A DNA stretch of 7,067 nt from Clostridiales bacterium (GTDB taxonomy: Bacteria; Bacillota; Clostridia; Lachnospirales; Lachnospiraceae), in contig JAATEU010000084.1 of assembly GCA_015655565.1 (NCBI GenBank), positions 1 to 7,067 of the forward strand, written 5' to 3'. Both the position numbers and the translations under genes were made by a program. This document shows, in pieces, positions 1 to 6,950 of this stretch; position 1 is the stretch's first letter, and every line of letters starts with the position of its first letter. The notes below the pieces were generated by a model that ran no database searches, had not been told where the DNA came from, and was given only the letters and a program-made list of their open reading frames with translations.

Positions 1-116
1 GCCCAATCATCCGCATTGGCAATCACTGCAAAGAAAGTAATCATGACTACATCACCAAGAAGATGGCGGGTATAAGATTCATTTCTATAATCCTTAATCA
101 TACTTGCCCTTTTCAT
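1..116 (-). CDS. ISAs1-family transposase, N-terminal fragment (runs off window)
   Basis: The first 38 codons of a transposase whose remainder lies beyond the left edge. The sequence reads ...SYTRHLLGDVVMITFFAVIANADDW, which resembles the N-terminal helical domain that precedes the DDE catalytic domain in ISAs1-family (H-repeat-associated) transposases; the 'hxLxDIlxxxxxAVIAxADdW' pattern is characteristic. No catalytic residue is in view. The ATG at 116-114 is the first possible start because an in-frame TAA directly precedes it, but no Shine-Dalgarno sits in front of it. The in-frame ATG at 101-99 has AAGGG five bases upstream and may be the true start. Family assignment rests on pattern recognition of a short stretch, and whether the element is intact cannot be judged. 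It points the same way as the transposase remnant to its right. Confidence 0.72.
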   Translation of the reverse strand, partial: MKRASMIKDYRNESYTRHLLGDVVMITFFAVIANADDW

Positions 117-118
117 TT

Positions 119-356
119 AACATTTTCGTAACTTTATAAGTTTATCCTGCGTATATGCAGCTCTGCAAGGTAAATCTAACAAAAATACACGCTAACTCAC
201 TCATCAGATATCTTTTCTACTTTTCCCCATAATTATAAAATAATAAGAAAGTTATCCACATCTTATAGGCAGATAGGACCTCCTTAACCTTTTATGTGGA
301 TAACTTCACTTTTCACGGTCTTTGACTGCACCTCACCTCCCTGTTTTTTTCTTACC
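119..356. other. Spacer between two transposase genes, IS ends unresolved
   Basis: This 238-bp AT-rich stretch separates the ISAs1-like transposase start from the stop codon of the neighbouring transposase remnant. It should contain the left end of one element and the outer end of the other, but I could not assign terminal inverted repeats or a target-site duplication. Its one striking feature is the inverted repeat at 249-306. On the minus strand a TATAAT hexamer (232-237) lies upstream of the ISAs1-like gene, but no -35 box sits at proper spacing. AAGGAGGT (minus, 278-285) is a perfect Shine-Dalgarno sequence, but no start codon follows at working distance. Confidence 0.5.
249..306. repeat. 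13-bp perfect inverted repeat containing two consensus DnaA boxes
   Basis: AAGTTATCCACAT at 249-261 is matched exactly in reverse complement by ATGTGGATAACTT at 294-306, with 32 bp between the arms. Each arm contains TTATCCACA, the strong consensus DnaA box: 252-260 on the plus strand and 295-303 on the minus strand. The boxes face each other with centres 43 bp apart, close to four helical turns. What is seen is the repeat and the motif match. Binding by DnaA is inference. The repeat could instead be an IS end or a transposase binding site; IS50 is a known case of an IS end carrying a DnaA site. No dnaA or dnaN gene is visible to suggest a chromosomal origin. Confidence 0.75.
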
Positions 357-1503
357 TTAAGGATTGTCCTTGCGTATCTGCATTCTATCGTATTTTAAGT
401 CTTCTTCTGTCAAACTCTGTTTCTTCAAACATTCTAACAGCCCTTCTGATATTTTCTTCAGCGTCCTCTTTATGAGTTTTATATTCTTTATTCCATTTTC
501 ATATAATTGCAGCAACACATCCGCCAACTGCGTCAACAAATAATGATTCTTCATTGCATTATAATCCAGACTCTACAACCTCTTCTTCTGTTTCCCCCAT
601 CCCTTTTATTTCCTCATATTCTTCTGCCAGAGTCGGGATGCTTCCATCTTTATACCGTATCAGAAACTCCCACTTGTTCTTTCGGCATACTTCAAATATA
701 GGCTCACATGCATACAGGCTGTCTCCCAATAAACAGATTGGCATTATGGGATACATCCTCTTTAAAGATTCTGCCAAACGTTTAAAGGATGTCCTTTCAC
801 AATCCTGTTTACTTACGTTTTCTGTCTCATTTTCTATAAATTCGGTAGCTATACTAATGACTAAATCATCCCCTAACACTATCTTTGCTTCCAGTACCTG
901 ATGATAGTAGATTGTCTTTTCTTCTTCTGTCCCCTTGTTCATTGTCTTGGTCAAACAATGTTCACAATGCCGTTTCCGAAAACAGAATAACTGGGTTGCA
1001 TCTACTATCACCAGCCAATAGCTCCCTAAAAATTTACTCTCATCAAAACTCTTTTTTCGAATCAGGTTGTATACCATCCCTTTGCGTATCTTTTCCAATT
1101 CTGTTGTATCAAGTCTGGATAGGCATTCATTTATGGTTACATAGTGGGGCAGATATTCCTTTTCTTCCAGTCTCAGTATTTTGTAGATATTTTTTACACA
1201 GTCATCCTCATTGAAATCTTCTATCATCTCTTGCATGGATTCAATGGAACATACATTTTTAAGTATCATCACATACAGAATAACTTCAATTTCATAAGTG
1301 ATATAGCTTTGATTCATGCGTTTGTCGTGACAAATTGCAGAATCTGAAAAATGCAGAATCTTCCTTTCCGGGTGACAATCCTTCCTGCGTCTGTCCTGCC
1401 CAAATAAACTGGAACAGTTAATTCCTGCTCGTTCCATCAACTGCCGTTTCCGAATCCTTCCTGCTATCCGGCTCCGTACCGGTATCTCCGGCATTATCTC
1501 CAT
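357..1503 (-). pseudogene. DDE-type transposase remnant with internal deletion
   Basis: A decayed transposase in two frames. The long part (1503-559) shows an N-terminal DKRMNQSYITYEIEVIL region, the first catalytic Asp in VIVDATQ (residue 168 counted from 1503), a RHCEHCL cysteine motif, YYHQVLEAKIV, TEFIENE, KQDCE, and the second Asp in LLGDSLYA (261). It stops soon after residue 300. The C-terminal part lies in another frame, visible from about 572 to 357, and reads DYNAMKNHYLL...QLYENG...QIRKDNP, the usual end of this IS4-like family. The segment between them, which normally carries the RWxIENxGFN glutamate motif, is missing; the junction lies at about 565-600. The 5' end is also uncertain. 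No ribosome binding site precedes the ATGs at 1503 or 1437, and 1503-1418 overlaps the end of the transpeptidase gene in a different frame. It is almost certainly non-functional. I recognise the family but cannot name the IS. Confidence 0.8.
1377..1464. repeat. 12-bp direct repeat bracketing the transpeptidase/transposase junction
   Basis: AATCCTTCCTGC occurs at 1377-1388 and again at 1453-1464, 76 bp apart. The right copy lies in the acidic tail of the L,D-transpeptidase (minus-strand SRKDSE). The left copy lies in the transposase remnant (minus-strand RRKDC). The stop codon of the transpeptidase falls between them. The repeat may mark where element and host sequence were joined, or may be chance. 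Confidence 0.6.
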
Positions 1504-3112
1504 CTACTTCATTAACGGAGCCCGCTTCCGCATCAGTTAAACCGTCTGCCTCCTCCGGTTCTGTCTTAACAGTATAATAACTTGCAACGGTTAAAATGGT
1601 TCCGTCACTATTTGGAATAGAATAAGTAACCTTATATACTCCGTTGCCCGAACCGGTTATTTCAACCGTAATTAGATCCGTACATTCTACATTGTCACTA
1701 TTGACTGCCATAATTCCTTCTTTTACATAATCCTCAGTTATGGCTGTTCCGTATGGAAGATCGCCATGATTCATGATGCCGTCAATCCTGATATCGGCAA
1801 AGTAAGTAAATTGTACCGTCTCACTGGTTGTGTTGCCTGCATCGTCGGATACTTTATAAGTTACCATATATGCATAATCTTCTTTTGCTTTTACTGTAAT
1901 TTTAACTTTATCCGCACTTATTTTTGAAAAGTCATCCTTTACCTTGATCCCCTTTCGCGCCAGCTTAATTATTGTATCTTTACCTGCTTCCAACTGTTTT
2001 AAGGTAATTTCTTTGAATGAAATACCTTCTATTACAGGCGGTGTCCTGTCAATGCTTACCGTAGCTTCGGCCTTGCCCGTTAATTTATTCTGTGCTTTAA
2101 TGGAATATTCTATGGTATAGGTATCATCGGATTTCTTAATAATGTTGACTTTAATATCAGCAGCGGACAGCTTTTTTGTGGATAAATATGCAGTTACACC
2201 CTTAAGTGCATACTTCCGGTCAATTACGGTATCCGAACCGGTGCTTCTATCCGTAACACCTTCAATTCTGGGCTTTTCTTTGCATTCATTTACGGTATAG
2301 GTCACCGTCTTTTTTGCGGATCTGCCAATTGCATCCGTAACACTGTATTTTACCTTATATTTGCCTGCTTTGTATATATCAACTTTGCCTTCTGCATTTA
2401 TCTTTGAAGTAATATCGGTTCCCGTTGTTGAAACAGCTTTCACTCCTTTTAATAAGTCCGTTATTGTTCCCCAGGTTATGGTTTTATCAGCCGCCCCTTT
2501 GATTGCCGGAGTTTTTCCGTTATAAGGATTGTCCTTGCTTGGATCTGTCGGGTCCCAACCGGTTCCTGCCGGAATTTTAATCGTTTCCGGTTTTCCTAAG
2601 GACCCCGGTTCCTTTGCATTATAGATCTCAACGGTTGTCCCAACCGGACAATTGTCATAAATCCATTTTACATCCGCAACATTAAGCCGGATACAGCCAT
2701 GGGAAGCAGACATTCCCAATTTATTAAACTGGGTTGCCGACAAAGTAGTATTGTCCATTTCATAGTACCAGACGGAATGAAATAAAATACCGTCTACGAT
2801 ACGTGTGGAATATTGTCCCCATACATCCCCCATCAGCAGCTTCCACCTGTATTTTATCAGAGTATTATATGTACCCAGCGGCGTATCAGGACCGGTAGAA
2901 CAGACCATAGCTTTCACCGGCACCGTATAGTTTCCGTTTTTATCTTTTTCGTATATTGTTACGCAATTCTGCTGCTTATTAACCTTAATATAATAAGGGA
3001 GTCCCAATTTTGCAGATGTAGTTAACTTCATAATAAAAAATCCAAGAAACAAGCAGCCGATACATAAGATAATCATCTTCCGTAATTTGCATTCAGTGAT
3101 TATTCGGGTCAT
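1418..3112 (-). CDS. Membrane-anchored L,D-transpeptidase with Ig-like repeats
   Basis: A 564-residue cell-wall enzyme predicted to form 3-3 peptidoglycan cross-links, or otherwise transfer to a meso-diaminopimelate side chain, on the outer face of the membrane. Residues 12-30 form one hydrophobic segment (anchor or uncleaved signal), with basic residues before it. Residues about 38-165 are the YkuD catalytic domain: PLGTY, the upstream His in FHSV (112), and SASHGCIRL with the nucleophile Cys140. A Pro/Gly-rich linker (about 166-202) leads to about four beta-rich modules at 203-275, 281-355, 358-438 and 440-515. The first resembles DUF5011-type bacterial Ig-like domains (GKYKVKYSVTDAIGRSAKKTVTYTV). 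A Glu/Asp/Gly-rich tail (516-564) follows. There is no LPXTG signal. The start is supported by AAGGAG six bases upstream. It is 138 bp downstream of the ABC exporter pair. The last roughly 28 codons overlap a transposase remnant, so the C-terminus may have been altered by an insertion. Confidence 0.9.
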   Translation of the reverse strand: MTRIITECKLRKMIILCIGCLFLGFFIMKLTTSAKLGLPYYIKVNKQQNCVTIYEKDKNGNYTVPVKAMVCSTGPDTPLGTYNTLIKYRWKLLMGDVWGQYSTRIVDGILFHSVWYYEMDNTTLSATQFNKLGMSASHGCIRLNVADVKWIYDNCPVGTTVEIYNAKEPGSLGKPETIKIPAGTGWDPTDPSKDNPYNGKTPAIKGAADKTITWGTITDLLKGVKAVSTTGTDITSKINAEGKVDIYKAGKYKVKYSVTDAIGRSAKKTVTYTVNECKEKPRIEGVTDRSTGSDTVIDRKYALKGVTAYLSTKKLSAADIKVNIIKKSDDTYTIEYSIKAQNKLTGKAEATVSIDRTPPVIEGISFKEITLKQLEAGKDTIIKLARKGIKVKDDFSKISADKVKITVKAKEDYAYMVTYKVSDDAGNTTSETVQFTYFADIRIDGIMNHGDLPYGTAITEDYVKEGIMAVNSDNVECTDLITVEITGSGNGVYKVTYSIPNSDGTILTVASYYTVKTEPEEADGLTDAEAGSVNEVDGDNAGDTGTEPDSRKDSETAVDGTSRN

Positions 3113-3118
3113 CCTTTA

Positions 3119-3124
3119 CTCCTT
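3119..3124 (-). promoter_or_regulatory. Ribosome binding site of the L,D-transpeptidase
   Basis: AAGGAG on the minus strand, six bases before the ATG at 3112. It fixes that start codon and fits the short N-terminus ahead of the membrane segment. Confidence 0.8.
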
Positions 3125-3151
3125 ATACTTATGATTTTCTTAATACCAGGG

Positions 3152-3200
3152 AAATTCACTTGGTGAACTTGGAAATTATTCATGCAAACCAAGTAAATTT
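3152..3200 (-). repeat. 12-bp inverted repeat in the transpeptidase leader
   Basis: AAATTCACTTGG (3152-3163) and CCAAGTAAATTT (3189-3200) are reverse complements except at one position. In minus-strand RNA that position is a G-U pair, so a continuous 12-bp stem with a 25-nt loop is possible. A further ACTTGG copy lies inside the loop at 3167-3172 and could pair in its place. No U-tract follows the stem, so it is not an ordinary intrinsic terminator. It ends about 40 nt before the start codon. It could be a protein-binding site or an RNA element. Confidence 0.5.
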
Positions 3201-3228
3201 AACATAAAAAATGATTGTGTTATTCTTA

Positions 3229-3250
3229 TGTCAAAACTGTTTCAAAACTA
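3229..3250 (-). promoter_or_regulatory. Tandem 11-bp repeats overlapping a TTGACA hexamer
   Basis: On the minus strand, TAGTTTTGAAA (3250-3240) is followed without a gap by CAGTTTTGACA (3239-3229); nine of eleven positions agree. The second copy ends in TTGACA (3234-3229), a perfect -35 hexamer. No good -10 lies 16-18 bp downstream (that stretch is T-rich); TATGTT occurs at 22 bp. Direct repeats in 11-bp register next to a -35 resemble binding sites of OmpR/PhoB-type response regulators. That is inference. The site starts immediately after the stop codon of the upstream ABC gene and could give the transpeptidase its own promoter. Confidence 0.4.
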
Positions 3251-4984
3251 TTAAACTGCAAATTGACTCTGATAAAGTGTATAATAAAATCCTTTTTTAT
3301 CTAATAGCTCCTCATGGCTGCCCTGCTCAACTATGTCTCCCTGCTGCAATACCAGAATGGTATCTGCCTCCTTAATGGTAGAAAGCCGGTGAGCTATAAC
3401 AAAACTGGTTCTGCCTTCCATCATCTTGGTAAAGGCTTTTTGGATATTAATCTCTGTCCTGGTATCTATACTGCTTGTTGCTTCATCTAAAATCAGCATG
3501 GGCGGATCAATAAGAATTACTCTGGCTATGGTCAAAAGCTGTTTCTGCCCTTGTGATAAATTACCTCCGTCTTCGTCAATCATGGTATCATATCCTTTTG
3601 GAAGCCGTTTAATAAAGCCGTGGGCCCTGGCTGCTTTGGCTGCTTTTACAATATCCTCCCCTGCCGCCTCAGGTCTGCCGTATGCAATATTTTCAGCAAC
3701 GGTACCGGAGAATAACCAGCTTTCCTGCAAAACCATGCCAATGGCCTTTCTAAGATTATCCCTGTTAATATGACAGATATCCTTTCCATCTATCCTGATT
3801 TCACCGGAATTTACATCATAAAAGCGCATCAGCAGGTTCACCAGAGTGGTTTTACCGGAACCCGTAGGTCCTACAATGGCAATCATATTACCCTTGTCCA
3901 CCTTAAGATTCAGATTTTTAATCAGAGGTACTTCAGGCCGGTAAGAAAAACTTACCTGCTTAAAGCTCACCGTGCCTTCACAATTTGTTAAATCCTCTTC
4001 CGGTATCAGGGCCGGTTTCTCCCTTTCCAAATCCAATAATGCAAATACTCTTTCTGCAGAAGCAAAGGCTGACTGTATCTGGGAGGCAATGGAGGTTATT
4101 TCATTAATAGGCTTGGCGAATTGATTGGAATAAATTAAAAAACTTGCAATATTACCAACGGATAAACGGCCTGATAATGCCATAAAGCCGCCAATCACGG
4201 TTACCGCAACATAAGCTGCATTGTTTACCAGCCTGGTGGTTGGATTGGTCAGGGAAGAATACCATTGGGCCTTTTGCCCGGCTTTATAAAGTCTGTTATT
4301 AATTTCCCGGAACTGCTCCAGGGATTTTTCTTCATAACTAAAAGCTTTCACTATTTTTTGATTGCCAATGATTTCTTCTACATACCCATTTAACTCTCCT
4401 ACCGTTTTAGACTGCTCGGCAAACATCCTTCTGGAATGCCGGGCTATAAAGGCCGCAATAAAAAAGCATAATGGTGTAATGAATACTACCGTTAAGGTAA
4501 TTACCGGGCTGATGGTCAGCATAAAGATAAAACATCCTGCAATAATCACTGCTGCCGACATTACTTGTGTTATTCCCTGAAACAGGCCGTCGGAAACAGC
4601 ATCAATATCATTCGTTAACCTGCTGATAATATCACCATGTGCCGCACCGTCAAAATATTTAAGCGGCAGGGTATTTAACTTATCAAAAGCTTCCTTCCTG
4701 ATATCATGGATGGTATTATTGGCCGCAACACTGCTTACCACCGACATAAGCCACTGGAACAGGCCGCTGAAAACATAAATAACTGACAGCAGAATAATAA
4801 TCTTTATCAATCCTTTAAAATCAACCTGAGCCACACCAATAATTTTATCAATTGCCTGACCGGTAAGAAGGGGGCTGAAAATTGATAACGTATTTCCAAG
4901 GATAGCAAATATAAAAACAACAATAAGCTGGGCTCTATATTTTCCCATATAGCCCCATAGCCGTTTTATGATTGACTTCTTCAT
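3251..4984 (-). CDS. Heterodimeric ABC exporter subunit, consensus ATPase (permease + ATP-binding)
   Basis: A 577-residue half-transporter of the multidrug/lipid exporter type (YfiC/LmrD/TM288-like). Six membrane segments are recognisable, at about 18-40, 58-80, 137-157, 160-181, 250-272 and 278-300, with the coupling-region motif SRLTNDIDAV at 121-130. The nucleotide-binding domain runs from about 340. It has FSYRP (A-loop Tyr), Walker A GPTGSGKTT (372-380), the Q-loop in VLQESWLF (Gln420), signature LSQGQ (476-480), Walker B LILDEATSSID with Asp500 and catalytic Glu501, and the switch His532 in AHRLSTI. LSQGQ in place of LSGGQ is common in this subfamily. The catalytic Glu and His are intact, in contrast to the partner subunit. 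The start overlaps the partner's stop by 4 bp (ATGA) and follows a strong ribosome binding site, so the genes are translationally coupled. The length is normal. The substrate cannot be read from sequence. Confidence 0.95.
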   Translation of the reverse strand: MKKSIIKRLWGYMGKYRAQLIVVFIFAILGNTLSIFSPLLTGQAIDKIIGVAQVDFKGLIKIIILLSVIYVFSGLFQWLMSVVSSVAANNTIHDIRKEAFDKLNTLPLKYFDGAAHGDIISRLTNDIDAVSDGLFQGITQVMSAAVIIAGCFIFMLTISPVITLTVVFITPLCFFIAAFIARHSRRMFAEQSKTVGELNGYVEEIIGNQKIVKAFSYEEKSLEQFREINNRLYKAGQKAQWYSSLTNPTTRLVNNAAYVAVTVIGGFMALSGRLSVGNIASFLIYSNQFAKPINEITSIASQIQSAFASAERVFALLDLEREKPALIPEEDLTNCEGTVSFKQVSFSYRPEVPLIKNLNLKVDKGNMIAIVGPTGSGKTTLVNLLMRFYDVNSGEIRIDGKDICHINRDNLRKAIGMVLQESWLFSGTVAENIAYGRPEAAGEDIVKAAKAARAHGFIKRLPKGYDTMIDEDGGNLSQGQKQLLTIARVILIDPPMLILDEATSSIDTRTEINIQKAFTKMMEGRTSFVIAHRLSTIKEADTILVLQQGDIVEQGSHEELLDKKGFYYTLYQSQFAV

Positions 4985-4992
4985 TCTGAATT

Positions 4993-4998
4993 CCTCCT
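4993..4998 (-). promoter_or_regulatory. Ribosome binding site of the second ABC gene
   Basis: AGGAGG (within TAAGGAGG) on the minus strand, eight bases before the ATG at 4984. It lies inside the last codons of the first ABC gene and supports tight co-expression of the two subunits. Confidence 0.85.
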
Positions 4999-6381
4999 TA
5001 ACTCCCGTTGTATGCTGCTCTGCATTTCCTGCGACTGGCAGATTTCACTGTATACATCACAATCTTTAAGTAACTCAGAGTGTTTTCCAATACCTGCAAT
5101 TTCGCCTTCGTTTAACACAATAATCTGATCTGCATTACGGATGGTACTGGCCCTCTGGGACACAATAAAGGTAGTCATGTCCTTAGTATAAAGCTTAAGC
5201 GCCTTACGCAGGGCTGCATCGGTAACAAAATCCAGGGCATTAAAGCTGTCGTCCAGAATGAGGATCTCCGGCTTCCGCACTAAGGCCCTGGCAATGGTAA
5301 TACGCTGTCTCTGCCCGCCGGAAACATTTACGCCTCCCCTTAATATGCTGGTTTCATATCCATCCGGCAACTGTTCAATAAACTCAGAGGCCTGTGCTAT
5401 ACCAGCAGCCATGCGTACTTCTTCTTCCGTAGCATCCTCTTTTCCCCAACGAATGTTCTCTGCTATGGTACCGGTAAATAATACCGTCTTTTGGGGCACC
5501 ATGCCGATTTTATTCCTTAATGCATCCAAGCCATATTCCCTGACATCAATGCCGTCCACCAATACACTTCCTTTATCTGCATCATAAAACCTTGAAATCA
5601 AATTAACCACCGTTGACTTTCCTGAACCTGTTCCGCCGATAATACCTATGGTATCGCCGCGTTTTACACAAAAGGAAATGTGAATAATATTATACCTGTC
5701 ATCTTCCGTGTCTTTCTCACCGTTTACATTGCCGGCAGTACCTGATATATCGAATGCATCGGTACCGGTGTCCTTTTTGTTTCCTGTTTTATCCGTCGCT
5801 TTATAGGACATGGAAACATCCTTAAATTCCACAACAATATCCCGGACAGCATTTTCCGGATTATCCACGGTCCCGGGACTTACAATACTTGCTTTAGTCT
5901 CAAAAACTTCAATTACCCTGCCGGCTGAAGCATAAGCTTTCGTAAAAATAACAACTAAATTCGATATAACAATTAAAGCGGCTAGAATCTGCGTCACATA
6001 ACCAATAAAAGCAATCACTTCACCGGTAGCCATACTTCCCACATTGACCCTGACTCCGCCAAACCATATAATGGCACCTATGGCAAAATTCATGACCAGG
6101 CTTGTCAAAGGATTTAATAAGGCGGATACTTTCCCGACTCTAATTGCATTATCCGAATATTCCTTATTACGGACTCCAAATCTGTCTCTCTCATAATCCG
6201 TCCTGGCAAATGCACGTATAACACGGACTCCGCTTAAATTTTCCCGCAAAACCAGGGCAATCTGATCTAATTTCTTTTGCAGCAAACGATATAAAGGCAC
6301 CGTTTTAATCATGGTTACGGAAAGAATGCAAACAAAAACAGGCAAAACAATAATCATGATAACCGACAGCTTAATATCCAG

Positions 6382-6386
6382 AAAAA
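6382..6386 (-). other. Frameshift site (five-base homopolymer)
   Basis: The plus strand has A5 (minus strand T5, codons GCG TTT TTC TGG). With six bases the codons become GCG TTT TTT CTG GAT, giving AFFLDIKLS and joining the two frames exactly; 1850 + 1 bases is 617 codons including the stop. The downstream frame has no ribosome binding site at its first ATG (6411), so separate translation is unlikely. Confidence 0.88.
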
Positions 6387-6847
6387 CGCCATTATTAAAC
6401 CTCCTATGCATAAAAACGGCGCCCGGATAACCAACCGGATCAACATAGCTACCGCAAGCTGCACCTGGTTAACATCATTAGTAATCCTGTTAATCAATGA
6501 TGCCGTACCGAATTTATCAAGTTCGGCATTGGAAAGGATACCGATATGCTTAAACATGGCATTCCGTATATCCGTGCCAACACCTTGTGAAACTAAAGAT
6601 GCACTGTACTGGCAGATTAACGCAAAGCATACACCAATAATTGCTGTTGCCAGCATAATTCCCCCCATGGCAATAATATAACCTTTATCACCCTTTGCTA
6701 CACCTACATCAATCACTTTTGACATAAAAAAAGGAAGAAATAATTCCAGAATTGCTTCAAAAAGTTTAAACATGGGTCCTATAATCAGAAGCTTCGTATA
6801 CGGCTTCAAGAATTTCGTCAACTGTTTCATAATTTACACCCATTGCA

Positions 6848-6869
6848 TACCGCAGACCCGTCTGCGGTA
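6848..6869. repeat. Perfect 10+10 bp palindrome upstream of the ABC operon
   Basis: TACCGCAGAC (6848-6857) and GTCTGCGGTA (6860-6869) are exact reverse complements around a 2-bp centre. GCA (6845-6847) and TGC (6871-6873) extend the pairing to 13 bp if C6870 bulges out. It ends 17 nt before the start codon at 6830. The two-base centre suits a dimeric repressor operator (TetR or MarR type) better than an RNA hairpin, though as RNA it could form a stem with a 4-nt loop that shields the weak ribosome binding site. No T-tract follows, so it is not a terminator. Confidence 0.7.
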
Positions 6870-6886
6870 CTGCCATAAATAAATAT

Positions 6887-6941
6887 GGTTGAAAGAATCA
6901 TAAGACGGCATTCCTTTCTCTAAATCTATTTTCTTTCAACC
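6887..6941. repeat. 11-bp perfect inverted repeat in the ABC leader
   Basis: GGTTGAAAGAA (6887-6897) and TTCTTTCAACC (6931-6941) are exact reverse complements with 33 bp between them. The loop holds ATTCCTTTC (6910-6918), which can compete for the GAAAGAA arm, and CGGCAT (6906-6911), which can pair with the neighbouring hairpin at 6951-6975. It is either part of a folded 5' leader or an arm of a small repeat element. Confidence 0.6.
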
Positions 6942-6950
6942 TTTCAGACA

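Larger units (their letters stand above)
4981..6830 (-). pseudogene. Heterodimeric ABC exporter subunit, degenerate ATPase, split by a frameshift
   Basis: The first half-transporter of the pair (YfiB/LmrC/TM287-like). Frame one (6830-6354) gives membrane segments at about 13-36 and 54-76, NRITNDV (114-120), and a segment ending MAFF at 150. Reading continues in a second frame with LDIKLSVI and runs to 4981. Adding one T in the minus-strand T5 tract (6382-6386) yields one 616-residue protein of normal plan. Numbered on that protein, it has Walker A GGTGSGKST (399-407), Q-loop Gln447, signature VSGGQ (503-507), and Walker B LILDDSFNALD with Asp527 followed by Asp528 where the catalytic Glu should be. 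SQRAST has Gln559 where the switch His should be. Both changes are typical of the degenerate site in heterodimeric exporters. About 37 hydrophilic residues (344-380) are inserted just after the A-loop tyrosine. An in-frame stop directly precedes the ATG at 6830, and only a weak GGGTG ribosome binding site is present. The gene may be intact in the cell if the shift is a sequencing error. Confidence 0.9.

Noticed and set aside
147..167. CTGC/GCAG and TGCAG/CTGCA short inverted repeats
   Set aside because: The arms are only 4-5 bp, which is expected by chance in a window of this size.
218..261. Short minus-strand ORF starting ATGTGGATAAC inside the DnaA-box repeat, with AAGGAGGT upstream
   Set aside because: The Shine-Dalgarno is 16 bases from the ATG, too far, and the 14-residue product has no recognisable feature.
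341..350. T-tract (TTTTTTT) as a plus-strand terminator
   Set aside because: No stable GC-rich stem precedes it and no plus-strand gene ends there.
507..1347. Plus-strand open frames opposite the transposase remnant
   Set aside because: They are antisense shadows with Ser/Cys/Leu-rich low-complexity translations and no ribosome binding sites.
2813..5587. Plus-strand open frames opposite the transpeptidase and ABC genes
   Set aside because: All are antisense to strongly conserved coding sequence and have no family features of their own.
6378..6390. Programmed -1 ribosomal frameshifting at the T5 tract (heptamer G UUU UUC)
   Set aside because: The heptamer does not fit X XXY YYZ because the first base is G. 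The tract is short for transcriptional slippage, no stimulatory stem is evident, and this family does not use frameshifting.
6390..6405. AGGAGG (6400-6405) seven bases before an ATG (6392) inside the first ABC gene
   Set aside because: Initiation there would make only 12 codons before the stop at 6354 and is in the wrong frame for the downstream part, so it is coincidental coding sequence.
6766..6876. A 36-codon minus-strand frame (MAVPQTGLRY...) reading through the palindrome and overlapping the first ABC gene
   Set aside because: It has no ribosome binding site and no recognisable peptide, and most of it is an alternative frame of the exporter gene. A leader-peptide role is not supported.
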